From: Roseiarcus sp963758335
GTDB taxonomy: Bacteria; Pseudomonadota; Alphaproteobacteria; Rhizobiales; Beijerinckiaceae
Direction: 5' to 3'
Assembly: GCA_963758335.1 (NCBI GenBank)
Contig: CAVWVF010000006.1
Location: 372,001 to 436,000, forward strand
DNA length: 64,000 bases
Position numbers and translations under genes: made by a program. Shown piece after piece: positions 8,698-18,357 of this stretch; within the stretch, counting starts at the first letter, position 1, and every line of letters begins with the position of its first letter. The notes beneath the pieces are model-generated. The model did not search any database. It was not told the origin of the DNA and saw only the letters and a list, made by a program, of their open reading frames with translations.

Positions 8698-10056
8698 TCA
8701 TGGTTCGCGCATTCCCTGCGAAGTCGCCGGCAAGATCCGACCCAGCAAGTAAGCCAGGACCGTGCGCTTGCCGACCTTGATGTCGGCCGTGACGGGCATG
8801 CCGGGCAGGATCTTGAAGTCAGCGGGCACGTCGTGCAGCTTTATCGCATCGAGCGTGATGCGAGCCCGATAGAAGGGCTCGGCGCCGTCGGAACTTGCGG
8901 AAGCGGCGCCGGCGCGGGTCTTGCCCTCATTTTGCGCAGTGAAACTGTCTGCGCTGACCGTTCGCACCCGTCCCTCCGCCAGGCCGTACAACGAAAACGG
9001 GAAGGAATCGAACTTGATCGCGACCGGCGCGCCGTCGCGCACGAAGGCATCGTCTCGCCCGAGGATGTTTGCTTCGACTTCGAGCGGTACGTCGGCGGGG
9101 ACCAAGGTGATCAGCTGCTCGCCCGTTTGCACCACGGACCCGACGGAGACTTTAGCGATCGTCAGGACGGTCGCATCGCGGCTGGCGCGCAGCTCCACGA
9201 GCTGGCGGCGCAACTGAGCTTTGCTCAGTTGCTGCTGGGCGTCGGCGAGCTTTTGTCGTTGTTCGGAGAGCTTCTGCGAAACCTCGATCCGCCAGTTCTC
9301 CTCGTCGGTGTCGCGTTCGGCGGCCATTGCTTCGAGATCCCGGCGCGCGCTCTCCTGGCTCTGCGTGGCGGTCGACAGCCCTCGCGCGATTTCCAGCTGG
9401 TTGTCCGTTGCGGCGAGCGAATTGAGGACCGTGCCGACTTGAAGCCGCTCCAAGGTCTTGCGCATGTTCAGGACTTGGTCGGCGACCGCCAAACGGGCCC
9501 GATAGGACTGAACGTCAGCGACGCTGCGCTCAATGGCGGCTTGCAGCCCGCTGATGCGCTGCTGGTAGATCTCGCGCTTGAGCTTGCGTTCCGACTGACG
9601 CTGAGCATAGATCGCGGCCTGCAACGACAGGTTCGGATCGGTGCCCTCATAAACGAACGGGCGTCCGGCCGCTTCCGCTTCGAGGCGCGAGACCTCGGCT
9701 GCGAGAGCCGAGACCTGCAACTCCGAGGTGCCGACATCGGCCGCCGTGAAAGTCGGATCGAGCCCGGCCAAGAGGTCGCCCGCATGCACGCTCTCTCCCT
9801 CTGTCACCTCGATGGCGCGGACGATCGAGGTTTCGAGCGGCTGCACGACGATTGTCGGCACGCGCGCCACGACTTTTCCCGGCGCCGTCACCACTCGGTC
9901 GACCGGAATCAGCCCCATGGCTGTGAGGCATGCGGCCAAGAGGCCTCCGATCGCCCAGACCGTGCCCTGCGCCGCGCGCGGGACCTTCTGGGCGATGATC
10001 GCCGAGGACGGCGACGAGAATTCCAGGATCACCGGAAACGTCGCATCGTCTTGCAT
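8698..10056 (-). CDS. HlyD-family type I secretion adaptor (membrane fusion protein)
   Basis: About 452 residues from MQDDATFPVI: short cytoplasmic N-terminus, one membrane segment (TVWAIGGLLAACLTAMGLIP), a lipoyl-like strand pair (VVQPLETSIVRAIEVTEGES), a long coiled coil and the C-terminal beta-barrel ending LPGMPVTADIKVGKRTVLAYL, all as in HlyD/PrtE adaptors. The protein bridges the inner-membrane ABC exporter to a TolC-like outer-membrane channel, which is not encoded here. The start at 10056 lies 10 nt after the likely stop of the exporter gene. In the given consensus the upstream exporter frame runs into it without a stop because of an indel near 10150. Confidence 0.85.
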   Translation of the reverse strand: MQDDATFPVILEFSSPSSAIIAQKVPRAAQGTVWAIGGLLAACLTAMGLIPVDRVVTAPGKVVARVPTIVVQPLETSIVRAIEVTEGESVHAGDLLAGLDPTFTAADVGTSELQVSALAAEVSRLEAEAAGRPFVYEGTDPNLSLQAAIYAQRQSERKLKREIYQQRISGLQAAIERSVADVQSYRARLAVADQVLNMRKTLERLQVGTVLNSLAATDNQLEIARGLSTATQSQESARRDLEAMAAERDTDEENWRIEVSQKLSEQRQKLADAQQQLSKAQLRRQLVELRASRDATVLTIAKVSVGSVVQTGEQLITLVPADVPLEVEANILGRDDAFVRDGAPVAIKFDSFPFSLYGLAEGRVRTVSADSFTAQNEGKTRAGAASASSDGAEPFYRARITLDAIKLHDVPADFKILPGMPVTADIKVGKRTVLAYLLGRILPATSQGMREP

Positions 10057-10066
10057 GTGTTCGAGG

Positions 10067-12291
10067 CTAGCGGCGGCGGCCGAGCGCTGCGACAAGAGTG
10101 GCATGACCGAGCCCCTGACTTTCGACATGGCGATTTTGCTGACCCCAGGGCGGTAGGTCAGACACCGATCCAGCAACGCGCCGTGCGGGCCGATATCGAC
10201 CGCCCTCCCCCTGTCCAGCACCAGGATCTGGTGGCACTCGACCAAGGACGACAGACGGTGCGAGATGATCACCATCGTCCGGTCGCGCGCGATGCGAAGC
10301 AGGTTGGCGTTGAGCAGCGCCTCGCTTTCGGGATCGAGGGCGCTCGTCGCCTCGTCGAGAATGAGAATGCGCGGATCGGTGATCAGCGCCCGGGCGATCG
10401 CCAGCCGCTGTCGTTGTCCCCCCGAGAGGTTGGGCGAACCCTCCTCGATCAGCGTCTCATAGCCATTCGGCATACACTCGATGAATTCCTCGGCGCCGGC
10501 CAGTCGGGCCGCCCGCACGGCATCGTCGAGCGTCAGCCCGGGACGACCCGCAATGATGTTGTCTCGGATGGAGCCGCGGAACAGGAAATTGTCCTGCAGC
10601 ACGACGCCTAGGCTTCTGCGCAGGTGGCGCAGGTTGATGGCGCGCAGATCGGCGCCGTCGATTCTCAAGAAACCGCTGTAGTCCCGGTTGATCCCTTGCA
10701 TCAGCCGGGTCAGCGTCGACTTGCCGGACCCGCTGCGCCCGACGACGCCCAGCATGGCGCCGGCCGGAACCTCGAAGCTGACGCGTTCAAGCGCCGGAAG
10801 CTTGCTGCCGGGATAGGTGAAGCTTACGTCATCGAACGTTATTGCGCCCTCGAAGCGCGGGAGAAGCCCACCGTATGCGGCTTCCGCTTCCGGCGGACGG
10901 TCGAGCACCGACGCGGCTTCGCTGATGGCGGCGCCAACCAACTCATAGTCTTCGATCAGCCGCGCCAATCCGACCAGCGGCTGCGCCACCCGCATGCTGA
11001 GCATCATGAAGGCGAACAGGGCGCCCACAGCGGCGCCGGAGGCGTCGGTCAGCGTCATATACGCGCCGACCAGCACGACGCCGCTCGACATGAACCGCTC
11101 GATTGGCGTGACGATCGTCTGCGGCCAGTTCGACAGCCCGCCGAAAGCGAGACGCCGCTTCGAGACCTCAGCAACGCGCGCATCCCATAGCGCTTTGCGC
11201 TGCGGCTCGAGCGCCAGCGATTTGACCGTCCGGATGCCGAAGACGGTCTCGCCGAGCACTGCGGCCTTCTCTGTCTCCGCGACCACGACCTTGGCGAACA
11301 AACGTCGGGTAGGATGCAAGAAGCCAAGAATGACGAGGCCTATGGAGGCAGCGCCGGCGAGCACGATCCAGGCCAAGAACGCATTCAGGAAGAACAAGAA
11401 CGGCAGCAATACGATGAGCGTCATCAGGTCGAGAAACGTCGTCAGCAGCTTGCCTGTCAGAAATTCGCGGACCTTGTAGACGGCGACCATCCTGTGCATC
11501 GTCTCGCCGGCCGGACGGCGTTCGAAATAGTCGAGCGGCAGCCGAAGCAGGCGATTGAACACATGCAGGTTCAGCCTGGCGTCGAGGCGGCCGACAATGA
11601 GCACGATCAGTCGCCGGGCGTAGCCGAGGAATGCCTCGAATACGGTCGCGATGGCGAGCATCGCCGCGAGCAGGCCGAGCGTCGAATAGCTTCGGTAGGT
11701 CAGCACCCTGTCCACGGTCGACATGACCACCAGGGGCGGGAAGATCGTGAGAAAGCTCAGCGCCAGGGAAGCAAGCCCGATATCGCGGAGCAATGCCTTC
11801 TCCTGCAGGACGAGGCGGGCGAGCCACGCCAAGGAGAAAGACGCGTCTGCCCCGGATTGGCTGCGTTCGGGACGCATGAGCAGCGCTTCGCCGGACCAGA
11901 CCTGCTGCAATCGCAACTCGTCGGCGGGGATGCGCGCCTCGCCGCCCCGCGTGGGGTCGGCGAGGAAGACGACATTGCGCTCGGGATTCGCGCCGACCAG
12001 GAGTCCTGCGCCTCCGTCGGTGAAGAGCAGCACAACCGGTCCGGCGTCTTCGAACCGGAGAAGCTGCCGCCAGCGCAACCGCACTGCCCTGGCCTCGAGC
12101 GCGGCGTTACGGGCCCAGGCGGAGAGCTTTGCAGCGGTGGGCGTGGCGTCGCCCGTAGGGCAGAGAAATTCGGCCGGATCGAGCTCCACGCCATGGTGCC
12201 TGGCCGCCGCCATGACGGCCCGGACACGCGGATGGATCGTGTCGATGCGAACTGAATCGCCCGCCGCCGGCGGCCTGCCCAATATTGTCAC
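10067..12291 (-). pseudogene. HlyB-type ABC exporter (C39-like domain, TMD, ATPase), frameshifted at its very end
   Basis: GTG start at 12289-12291. Residues 1-130 form a degenerate C39-like domain: the catalytic Cys position is not conserved (RHHGVELDPAEF), as in HlyB. Six membrane helices follow, then the ATPase with Walker A GRSGSGKST, signature LSGGQRQRLAIARAL and Walker B ILILDEATSALD. After CLTYR the frame reads into the HlyD gene, giving an apparent 1197-residue fusion. In another frame the canonical tail LW.QQNRH is still present (WGQQNRHVESQGLGHATL), ending with TAG at 10067-10069. So a single-base loss near 10150 explains the fusion. Otherwise complete; function may survive if the fusion is tolerated. 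Confidence 0.8.
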
Positions 12292-12495
12292 GAGCCGGCC
12301 CTCTCAATCGATGGTCCCTTGCGATGGTCCGAGGACGCTCTCGGCGCTGCAGACCCGTCACGCCAACGACCGCGCCCAATTCCCGCGGGCCGTCGCCTGA
12401 CTTTGCAAGCGGGCCCGGAGCGCGTTGAACAGTCGACTTGCGCCCGATCGGCGCGTGTCTGGATCGGGCGCGAGCCAGCTTACGGACTTAGCCAT

Positions 12496-13578
12496 TTAGC
12501 CGTGCATGGAGTGCATCGGCGCCATGGCCGAGTGATGCATTTCAGGATTGGCGCTCAACAAGCCGAAAAGGCCGTGCTTCTCATCCTGCAACCCGGCTGT
12601 GAAGTAGATCGCGGTTGGATTGTCGACGGGGCCGCTGCCCGTGGTGAGAGCCCAGAGATCCTGGATCACGATCGGCTTCCCGTTGGACCCGTCCACCGTG
12701 CCGACGAACTTATCGTTCTTCGGATTGAAGGCGTTGATTTCGCCGTTGCCGAAATTGCCGACCAGCAGGTCGCCGGCCAAGTCGCCGAAGCCCGCGGGCG
12801 CGATGGCGAGGCCCCAGGGCGAATTGAGCACGCCCATCGACGCCACTCTCTGCATATGAGTCCCGTCCAGGTTGAATTCGTCGACGAAGCCGTGCCCGGC
12901 TCCTGCGACATCGTCATGCTTGGCGGCGTCCTGCAGCGCAAAGGTGACGAACAAGTGTCCGTCGAGCACTTGAACATCGAATGGCGCATAGCCCTTCGGC
13001 ACGGTCGGATCGGTGAAGCTGTCGACCTTCTGAAAATTCGAGTTGTAGACTTCGACGAAGCCGCTGCGGAAATTCGCCGCGTAAAGCATGGTGCCCTGGC
13101 TGGTCTGGGCGATCGCCAAGCCCTTGTAGACGGCGCCGGTGCCCCCCATCGAATTGTCGACGGCGATGACCGAACTGCCGGCGTTGACGGCGGGGTTCCA
13201 GCCGGAAATCGTTCCGTCCTCGGTCGCGAAGAGGAAAAGAGAGGATGCGGTCTTGCCGTTTTGGGAAATGTCAAACCCGCCGGAACTGTTGAAGACCTGC
13301 CCGTCCGGAGCGGAGGGAGTGGTCTGCCCCGGAGGCGGCGCAATCGTTATGGAGGGGAGCATTGTAAACGGCTGTCCCGAGCCGTCCTTGAGCGATGCCA
13401 AGCCTGTACCATTGTCAGATATCCAGAATGGTCCGTCCGGGGGAAACGACACGCCCCACGGATTGATGAGATTCGGATCGACGTTTGCCGCAGCCGCATA
13501 GCCAAGCGAGACCAAATTGGTCTGCGAATCCGTCACCAAATTGAGCTGCGAAAAGGTAGAATCGTCCATGGGTTTCAT
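12496..13578 (-). CDS. TIGR03118-family protein, likely beta-propeller, candidate type I substrate
   Basis: 360 residues with repeated strand motifs (NPWGVSFPPDGPFWISDNGT, GDLAGDLLVGNFGNGEINAF) that match the TIGR03118 family of conserved proteins with a predicted beta-propeller fold. There is no Sec or Tat signal peptide and no RTX nonapeptide repeat. It is the first gene of a minus-strand cluster with the ABC exporter, HlyD adaptor and Sel1 protein, which makes it the best candidate for the exported protein. GAGAGGATAAACCC upstream of the ATG gives a ribosome-binding site. The His/Met-rich end (MHHSAMAPMHSMHG) could bind metal. Function unknown. Confidence 0.75.
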   Translation of the reverse strand: MKPMDDSTFSQLNLVTDSQTNLVSLGYAAAANVDPNLINPWGVSFPPDGPFWISDNGTGLASLKDGSGQPFTMLPSITIAPPPGQTTPSAPDGQVFNSSGGFDISQNGKTASSLFLFATEDGTISGWNPAVNAGSSVIAVDNSMGGTGAVYKGLAIAQTSQGTMLYAANFRSGFVEVYNSNFQKVDSFTDPTVPKGYAPFDVQVLDGHLFVTFALQDAAKHDDVAGAGHGFVDEFNLDGTHMQRVASMGVLNSPWGLAIAPAGFGDLAGDLLVGNFGNGEINAFNPKNDKFVGTVDGSNGKPIVIQDLWALTTGSGPVDNPTAIYFTAGLQDEKHGLFGLLSANPEMHHSAMAPMHSMHG

Positions 13579-13953
13579 GGGTTTATCCTCTCAACAGGGT
13601 TTCTCTCGGCGCCGCGTCGAGGGCGTAGAGATGCCGGTTAGAACACCTCTCCCTGGCGGCCTATTCGGCGGCGGGCGAAAATTCGCTGGGCTTGGATTTC
13701 GCATGCCAATGCCCTAACGGCGCGATGGGCCAGCCACGCGTCGACCGTAGCGTGGGCGGCGGCCCGCTCGTCGACGGTCGCCGCAGTCATGGCAGACGGA
13801 AAAGCGAGCGCCGCCGTCGCTCAGATCGTCGAGACGACGTTGTCGCGGGAAGTCGGGCGTTAGCCCAACTTGCGCAGAATTGGGGGTGTGGCCTAGGCAA
13901 ATCAATGCCTTAGACGAAAAGTCGTCACTACATTTCTCGTTGAGGGAGGCGGT
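13579..13953. other. Intergenic stretch without a supported gene
   Basis: Short reading frames occur on both strands but none matches a family. One 50-codon minus frame (from the ATG near 13790) is Ala-rich and could encode a small protein, but there is no further support. Divergent promoters are not expected here because both flanking genes read on the minus strand. Confidence 0.4.
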
Positions 13954-14110
13954 TTAGGCGCTGAGGGCGAGAATGGGCGACTCGTTTTCGGGAGGGCGCA
14001 TGCGCTTGGGCAAGACGATGCCGAGGCGATCAAGGAGCGCCGCCTGAGCGGCGTCGGGCTGGGCCACGCAACGCAATCGGATCTCGCCGCGCGTTGCGGT
14101 CGGCAAAGCA
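13954..14110 (-). pseudogene. Transposase C-terminal remnant
   Basis: About 50 codons ending in GEIRLRCVAQPDAAQAALLD followed by RLGIVLPKRMR, which resembles the end of an IS transposase of the large DDE families. No other part of the transposase is present. It adjoins further gene remnants on the opposite strand, marking a deletion joint. The family cannot be named with confidence. Confidence 0.35.
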
Positions 14111-14111
14111 G

Positions 14112-14336
14112 CTGCGGGCCCATGGCGCGCTGGCCACAAAGCTGCTTCGCACCTTCACCGCCCAGACCGAGGCGCTCGCAAAGATCAAGCGCGGCGGGGA
14201 GCAGACAGTCAGGGTCGAGCATGTCCACGTCTATCCCGGCGGCCAAACGATCGTCGGGGCCGTGTCGAACCGGAAGGTGGAGGGAGGGGGAGTTGATGAA
14301 AAAGAGAACCAAGCCTATGGAACGCTCCACCCGCGA
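14112..14336 (+). pseudogene. Fragment of a conserved alphaproteobacterial hypothetical protein
   Basis: The segment LLRTFTAQTEALAKIKRGGE followed by QTVRVEHVHVYPGGQTIVGA is the conserved end of a protein family often seen directly upstream of the HGG-type protein that follows here. The N-terminal part is missing at the transposase remnant, so it is a 5'-truncated gene. No function is known. Confidence 0.45.
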
Positions 14337-14642
14337 ACCCTTACCGCTGCGCCTGGCGCCGCGATGCTTGGCCCGAACGCGGTCGGGGACGCCCTGCCGA
14401 AACCCGCGGCGAAAGGCAAGAAGCGCTGCCGCCTCCACGGCGGCGCTGAAGGTAGCGGTGCACCCTGCGTCGAGCCGAACGGCTCCTACCGTCATGGGCT
14501 CTACACGCGAGAGGCCATCGCCGAGCGCAAGGCAATGCAGGAACTCATTCGCCGCATGAGAAAAACAGCCTGGGCCCTAAGTGAACACCAAAATTATTCG
14601 GACGTGCGAATCGGAATCAGACAACCACGCGTCAAGGCGTAG
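14296..14642 (+). pseudogene. HGG-motif conserved hypothetical protein, frameshifted
   Basis: ATG at 14296 has a GGGAGGGGGA ribosome-binding site. The first frame gives APRCLARTRSGTPCRNP; after a one-base loss near 14405 another frame continues with AAKGKKRCRLHGGAEGSGAP and YRHGLYTREAIAERKAMQEL. Together these match a family with a CxxxxxxGxxC...CRxHGG zinc-like motif and a HGLYTxEAI segment that is widespread in Rhizobiales mobile regions. Function unknown. Confidence 0.5.
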
Positions 14643-14802
14643 GGACGCCTCCGGGAATATGCGCGTCGATCGAATACGGCGCCGGCCTAAGCTGTTTAAA
14701 TGCTCACGAAGCGCAACCCCACGACGGAACGGGTCGACGCCAGCGCGGATGCGTCTGACGAACGCGAGATTCTGTCTCGGTTGGGACATGCGGAGCGCAG
14801 CC

Positions 14803-15805
14803 ATGGCGTCGACCTTTCACGTCTATTTCGGAGCAAACGGGCTGACTGCGTCGCCGAAAACTCCGGCGACTCGAACCGGCGGACTGTTTTGCTACGTTCG
14901 CCGAAGGTTTCGACGATGCCCTTGAGATGCCGACCTATCCGGCGTTCCTCGGCCTGTTATACGCACTGGCGGGAGTGACCCTGGTGTCGCTCTCGTCGTT
15001 CGCCGACGCGCTGCAACTCGCCTTTCCGCTCGCGGCCGGCTTCGCGCTTGTCGGCCCTGCCGTCGCAGTTGGCCTTTATGAGATGAGCCGCCGCCGCGAG
15101 CAGGGGCTTGAGGCGGACTGGCGCGACGCTTTCGCGGTCGTGCGGTCGCCGGCGCTGCCTTCGATTCTGGCGCTCGGTCTTCTGCTGTTTGCGATCTTCG
15201 CAGCCTGGATCGGCGCTGCGCAGCTTCTCTATGTCCACATCTACGGACCCGATCCGCCCGCCGCGGCCATTCCCTTCTTCCGCGACGCTCTCACGACGAC
15301 CCGCGGCTGGCTGCTCGTTGTCACGGGCGGGTCGATCGGCTTCTGCTTTGCGGCGCTCGCGCTCTGCCTGAGCGTGATCTCGATTCCGCTGATGCTCAAC
15401 CGCGACATCGGGCTTGTGCCTGCGATCGGCGCTTCGTTGCGCCTTTCGCGCGAATGTCCCATGGCCGTCGCGCTGTGGGGGCTGATCGTCGCTGCGGCGC
15501 TCGTCGTGGCTTCGCTGCCGCTCTTCATCGGCCTAGCAGTCGCCATGCCGACGCTCGGTCATTCGACATGGCGGCTTTATCGACGGGCCGTCGAGCGCGA
15601 GGCTCGTCTCCTGCCGAACAGAGACGAGCCGGAGGAGCCCGCCGGCAGAATCCCAGGCAGTCGAGCGAAGCGCTTCGCAACGCCGGAAATCGGAAGACCC
15701 ATGCTGCATCCGTCATCCGATGAGGGGCATCGTTGGCGCATTCGGAACAGGACATCGTTCGCCTCCCGCCGGACGAGGAGCGAAGCATCGTTCATCAGGC
15801 CTTGA
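14803..15805 (+). pseudogene. DUF2189 integral membrane protein, frameshifted near its 5' end
   Basis: MASTFHVYFGANGLTASPK at 14803 fits the start of DUF2189 proteins, and EGFDDALEMPTYPAFLGLLY followed by FPLAAGFALVGPAVAVGLYEMSRR (in part) fits the core, but they are in different frames: the switch lies near 14875. Five to six membrane segments are visible up to GHSTWRLYRRAVE. The last ~70 codons are not family-like and overlap the next gene. DUF2189 proteins are inner-membrane proteins of unknown function. Confidence 0.65.
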
Positions 15806-16014
15806 CGGATCACTATCGCAAGACGCTGGACGAGCCGATCCCGGCGCTCGGCAACCAGACGCCGCGCAAGGCGGTCAAGACTGCGAAAGGCCGGAAGAAG
15901 GTGATCGCGTGGCTGAAGATGCTGGAGAACCAATCAGCGCAGCAGCGTCCCGAGGATCCGATGGGCGCCTACGACTTCACGTGGCTGTGGCGACGCCCGT
16001 CGCAATGCGCATGA
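15733..16014 (+). CDS. Small conserved hypothetical protein
   Basis: 93 codons from a TTG. The region PALGNQTPRKAVKTAKGRKK with VIAWLKMLENQSAQQ and YDFTWLWR resembles a short module found at the C-terminus of several alphaproteobacterial hypothetical proteins. It may therefore be the tail of a longer lost gene rather than a complete protein. It overlaps the non-conserved end of the DUF2189 frame. Confidence 0.5.
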   Translation: MAHSEQDIVRLPPDEERSIVHQALTDHYRKTLDEPIPALGNQTPRKAVKTAKGRKKVIAWLKMLENQSAQQRPEDPMGAYDFTWLWRRPSQCA

Positions 16015-16058
16015 CTTTGACGGCGTTGCCGATGACATCGGCGGGACGCTTCTCGCCT

Positions 16059-16301
16059 TTAGGGCCGGTGGGCATTTTCGACCAATAGCTGGATACGTGG
16101 CCGCGAATTATCACCGTGAACGGCCAACGAGATATGAGTGACCCGCTTGACCCCGGGAGTCACGCTAGTCTTCCCGTCCACGAAAATCATAATCTCTTCG
16201 CCTACATGGGGAACAATTTCGAATTGGGCGTTTATGCCGCCACTATCGTCCCAAACTTCACACCACACCATCGCGCAAGCTCCGTGATTTGTGTCAAGCA
16301 T
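16059..16301 (-). CDS. Small hypothetical protein
   Basis: About 80 residues from MLDTNH (or 70 from MVWCEVWDDS at 16271), with a beta-rich pattern (MVWCEVWDDSGGINAQFEIV, MIFVDGKTSVTPGVKRVTHI). It does not resemble the antisense frames and has normal composition. No family recognised. Confidence 0.4.
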   Translation of the reverse strand: MLDTNHGACAMVWCEVWDDSGGINAQFEIVPHVGEEIMIFVDGKTSVTPGVKRVTHISLAVHGDNSRPRIQLLVENAHRP

Positions 16302-16572
16302 ACCACGGGACAGGGGCGCAGCGCGAGCGATTGTCAATCCCACAATCCCGCATCTAATTCGTGAGCACGGGCGAAACGGGCGGTGGAGCGGGCGGATTTC
16401 GGCCGCGGCCGCGGGTCGAGGCGGGTACGAGACGAGCATGCTCGCGCTATGGTTGTAGGCGACCGCCCTCCTGCATCGTTGACGAGTTCCCGCCCCGATC
16501 CTGCGGTCACGGCTACGCCGTGGCCGGCCGAGCCCGGCGGCGTTTGCAGGACTGGCGGAAGAAGCCGGGCGA

Positions 16573-18077
16573 TCATCCGCTCGGCGCCGGCTGCAGGGAA
16601 AGGATGGCGGCGCGCGCGTCGCGGATCAGGTCGAGAGCGCCTGCCGAAAGTCGCACGATCAGCCGGCGCGCGTGGCGCACGACGCGGCCCGCCAGGGCGA
16701 TCAGATGAAACCGCATCGCCTTCATGCGCCGCGCCGCCCAATCGCCGCCGAGCACCAGACGCTTCATCATCGCGTTGAGATTGTGGGCGAGAACCATGAT
16801 CGCCCACCACGCCGCATTGGCCCCGAACAGCCCGCTCGGCAGCCGCCCGCCGGCGAGATCGTCCTTCATCACGGCGTGCGCTTCCTCGCTCTTGCCGCAG
16901 CGCTCGCGCTGCCAGCGGATCAGTTCGTCGCCCGCCAGCGTGCGGTTGGTGACGAGGCCGAACAGCTTGTAGCGGCCCAGCGTCGGAAAGCTCATCGTCG
17001 GGAAGGGCAATTGCTCGGCATCGCCGAGATCGAGTTCACCCAACGGCTCGCGGATCGCCAGAAAGCGGTAGTCCGGCGCCGTCTTGCTCATGCCCGCCCA
17101 GTTCGGCACGTAGCCGACTTCCGCCCATTGCTGGCCGGCGGCGTAGCGCTCGCCATCGACGATCCGATCGAGCGCCTGCCAGGCCGCCTCGGGCAGTTGC
17201 GCCACCGCCTGCCTGAACTCCCCGGTCACGTCCGCCCCGATGGCGAATTCGATCACCCCGAAGCGCCGGTTCTTGCCCTCGGCGCAATACTTCAAAAGAT
17301 CGTGCTGATAGGCGGCCGTATCCGAGCGCAGGTAAAGCTTCCTCACCCCGGCCGGAAGCAGGCGCGCCGCCTCTTCGAGAACGCGCAATTGCTCATGCCC
17401 CGCCGGCACGTTGCCGTCGCGGAACTCCGAATGCACGATCAGGCCCTGCTCGGCCCACCAGCTATTGAGCGGCTGATGAGCGGCTGATAGGCCTTGAAGT
17501 GCTTGTAGCAGTACAGCGCCGCCCGCTTGTGCGTCTCAACGAGCGTGGCGTCCATGTCGAGCTGCGCCTGAACCGCCTGCAGAAGATCGCCGTTCACCCG
17601 CCACAGGCCCGCCACGCCCTCGCTCGACGCCGGGATGAACGCCCGTCCGGCTTCCCGCCGCGCCTCCTCGCCGGCATCGTGAAACCCCGTAAGCCAGCGG
17701 CCCGTCGCATGCGGCGAGGGCAGCGTGCGCGACCGCTGCCGCCGCCAGCGCCGCGCCTCGGCCCGCCGCTCCCGCCGAGTGCGCCCGTGCGCGTCCGCCG
17801 CCCGCACCAGCCGGCACAGACCGCCGTCCGCCTCCAGCCGGTCGAGATCGTCGAGACCCTCGCCCCCGGCAAGGTTCAGCAACACCAGCCCCGACACCAT
17901 CTGCCGATCGCTCCAGCCTTGGCTGCCGCTCATCGCCACGTGGCGCGCCACCGATTGCTCCAGTCCGGCCGCGCGCCACAGCTCCAAATACAGGGGAAGC
18001 CCCGCAAGACCGGTCAGTCCCGCCTCGCCCGCCTCGCTTTCGTACTGGAACGGCAAGAGCCCCTGTGTCACCCTCAC
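16573..18077 (-). pseudogene. IS1380-family transposase, split by an 11-bp tandem duplication
   Basis: The N-terminal half (FQYESEAGEAGLTGLAGLPL ... QLDMDATLVETHKRAALYCY) holds the first catalytic Asp (DMDAT); the C-terminal half (RKLYLRSDTAAYQHDLLKYC ... RCGKSEEAHAVMKDDLAGGR) holds the second Asp and the Glu of the IS1380 DDE core. The two halves are in different frames because GAGCGGCTGAT occurs twice in tandem (17467-17477 and 17478-17488). Removing one copy restores KAYQPLNSWWAEQGL, the expected sequence. Ends of the IS were not resolved. Transposition-defective as given. Confidence 0.8.
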
Positions 18078-18357
18078 TCACCTCGTTGGTGATGGCGTTG
18101 ATTCGCAAATCTCAGCCTATCTCACTGATCAATCAGGACCAACAGGGCACTTCACTTCCTTTGATGCGGAATCAGGGAATCCCCTTAAATTTCAAACTGA
18201 GACACTACCCCATGATCGAGAGTGTGGCGCGAGCGAGCATTTTCTGCGATTGTGCCGCGCAAATTTTCATGACGGCGCGCGTGCGCCTGGCGGGCGAGGT
18301 CGCTTGATCCGGCGCGAACATCGAATGCGCCTTCGCAAGAAGGCGGAAAGGAGAGCG

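Noticed and set aside
8425..10611. Long plus-strand open frame of over 700 codons
   Set aside because: It is antisense to the exporter/adaptor genes, Arg/Gly/Asp-rich and without any domain; a typical high-GC shadow frame.
8698..12291. A natural single-chain HlyB-HlyD fusion
   Set aside because: The classical exporter C-terminus survives in another frame with its own stop just before a HlyD start, so an indel explains the fusion better.
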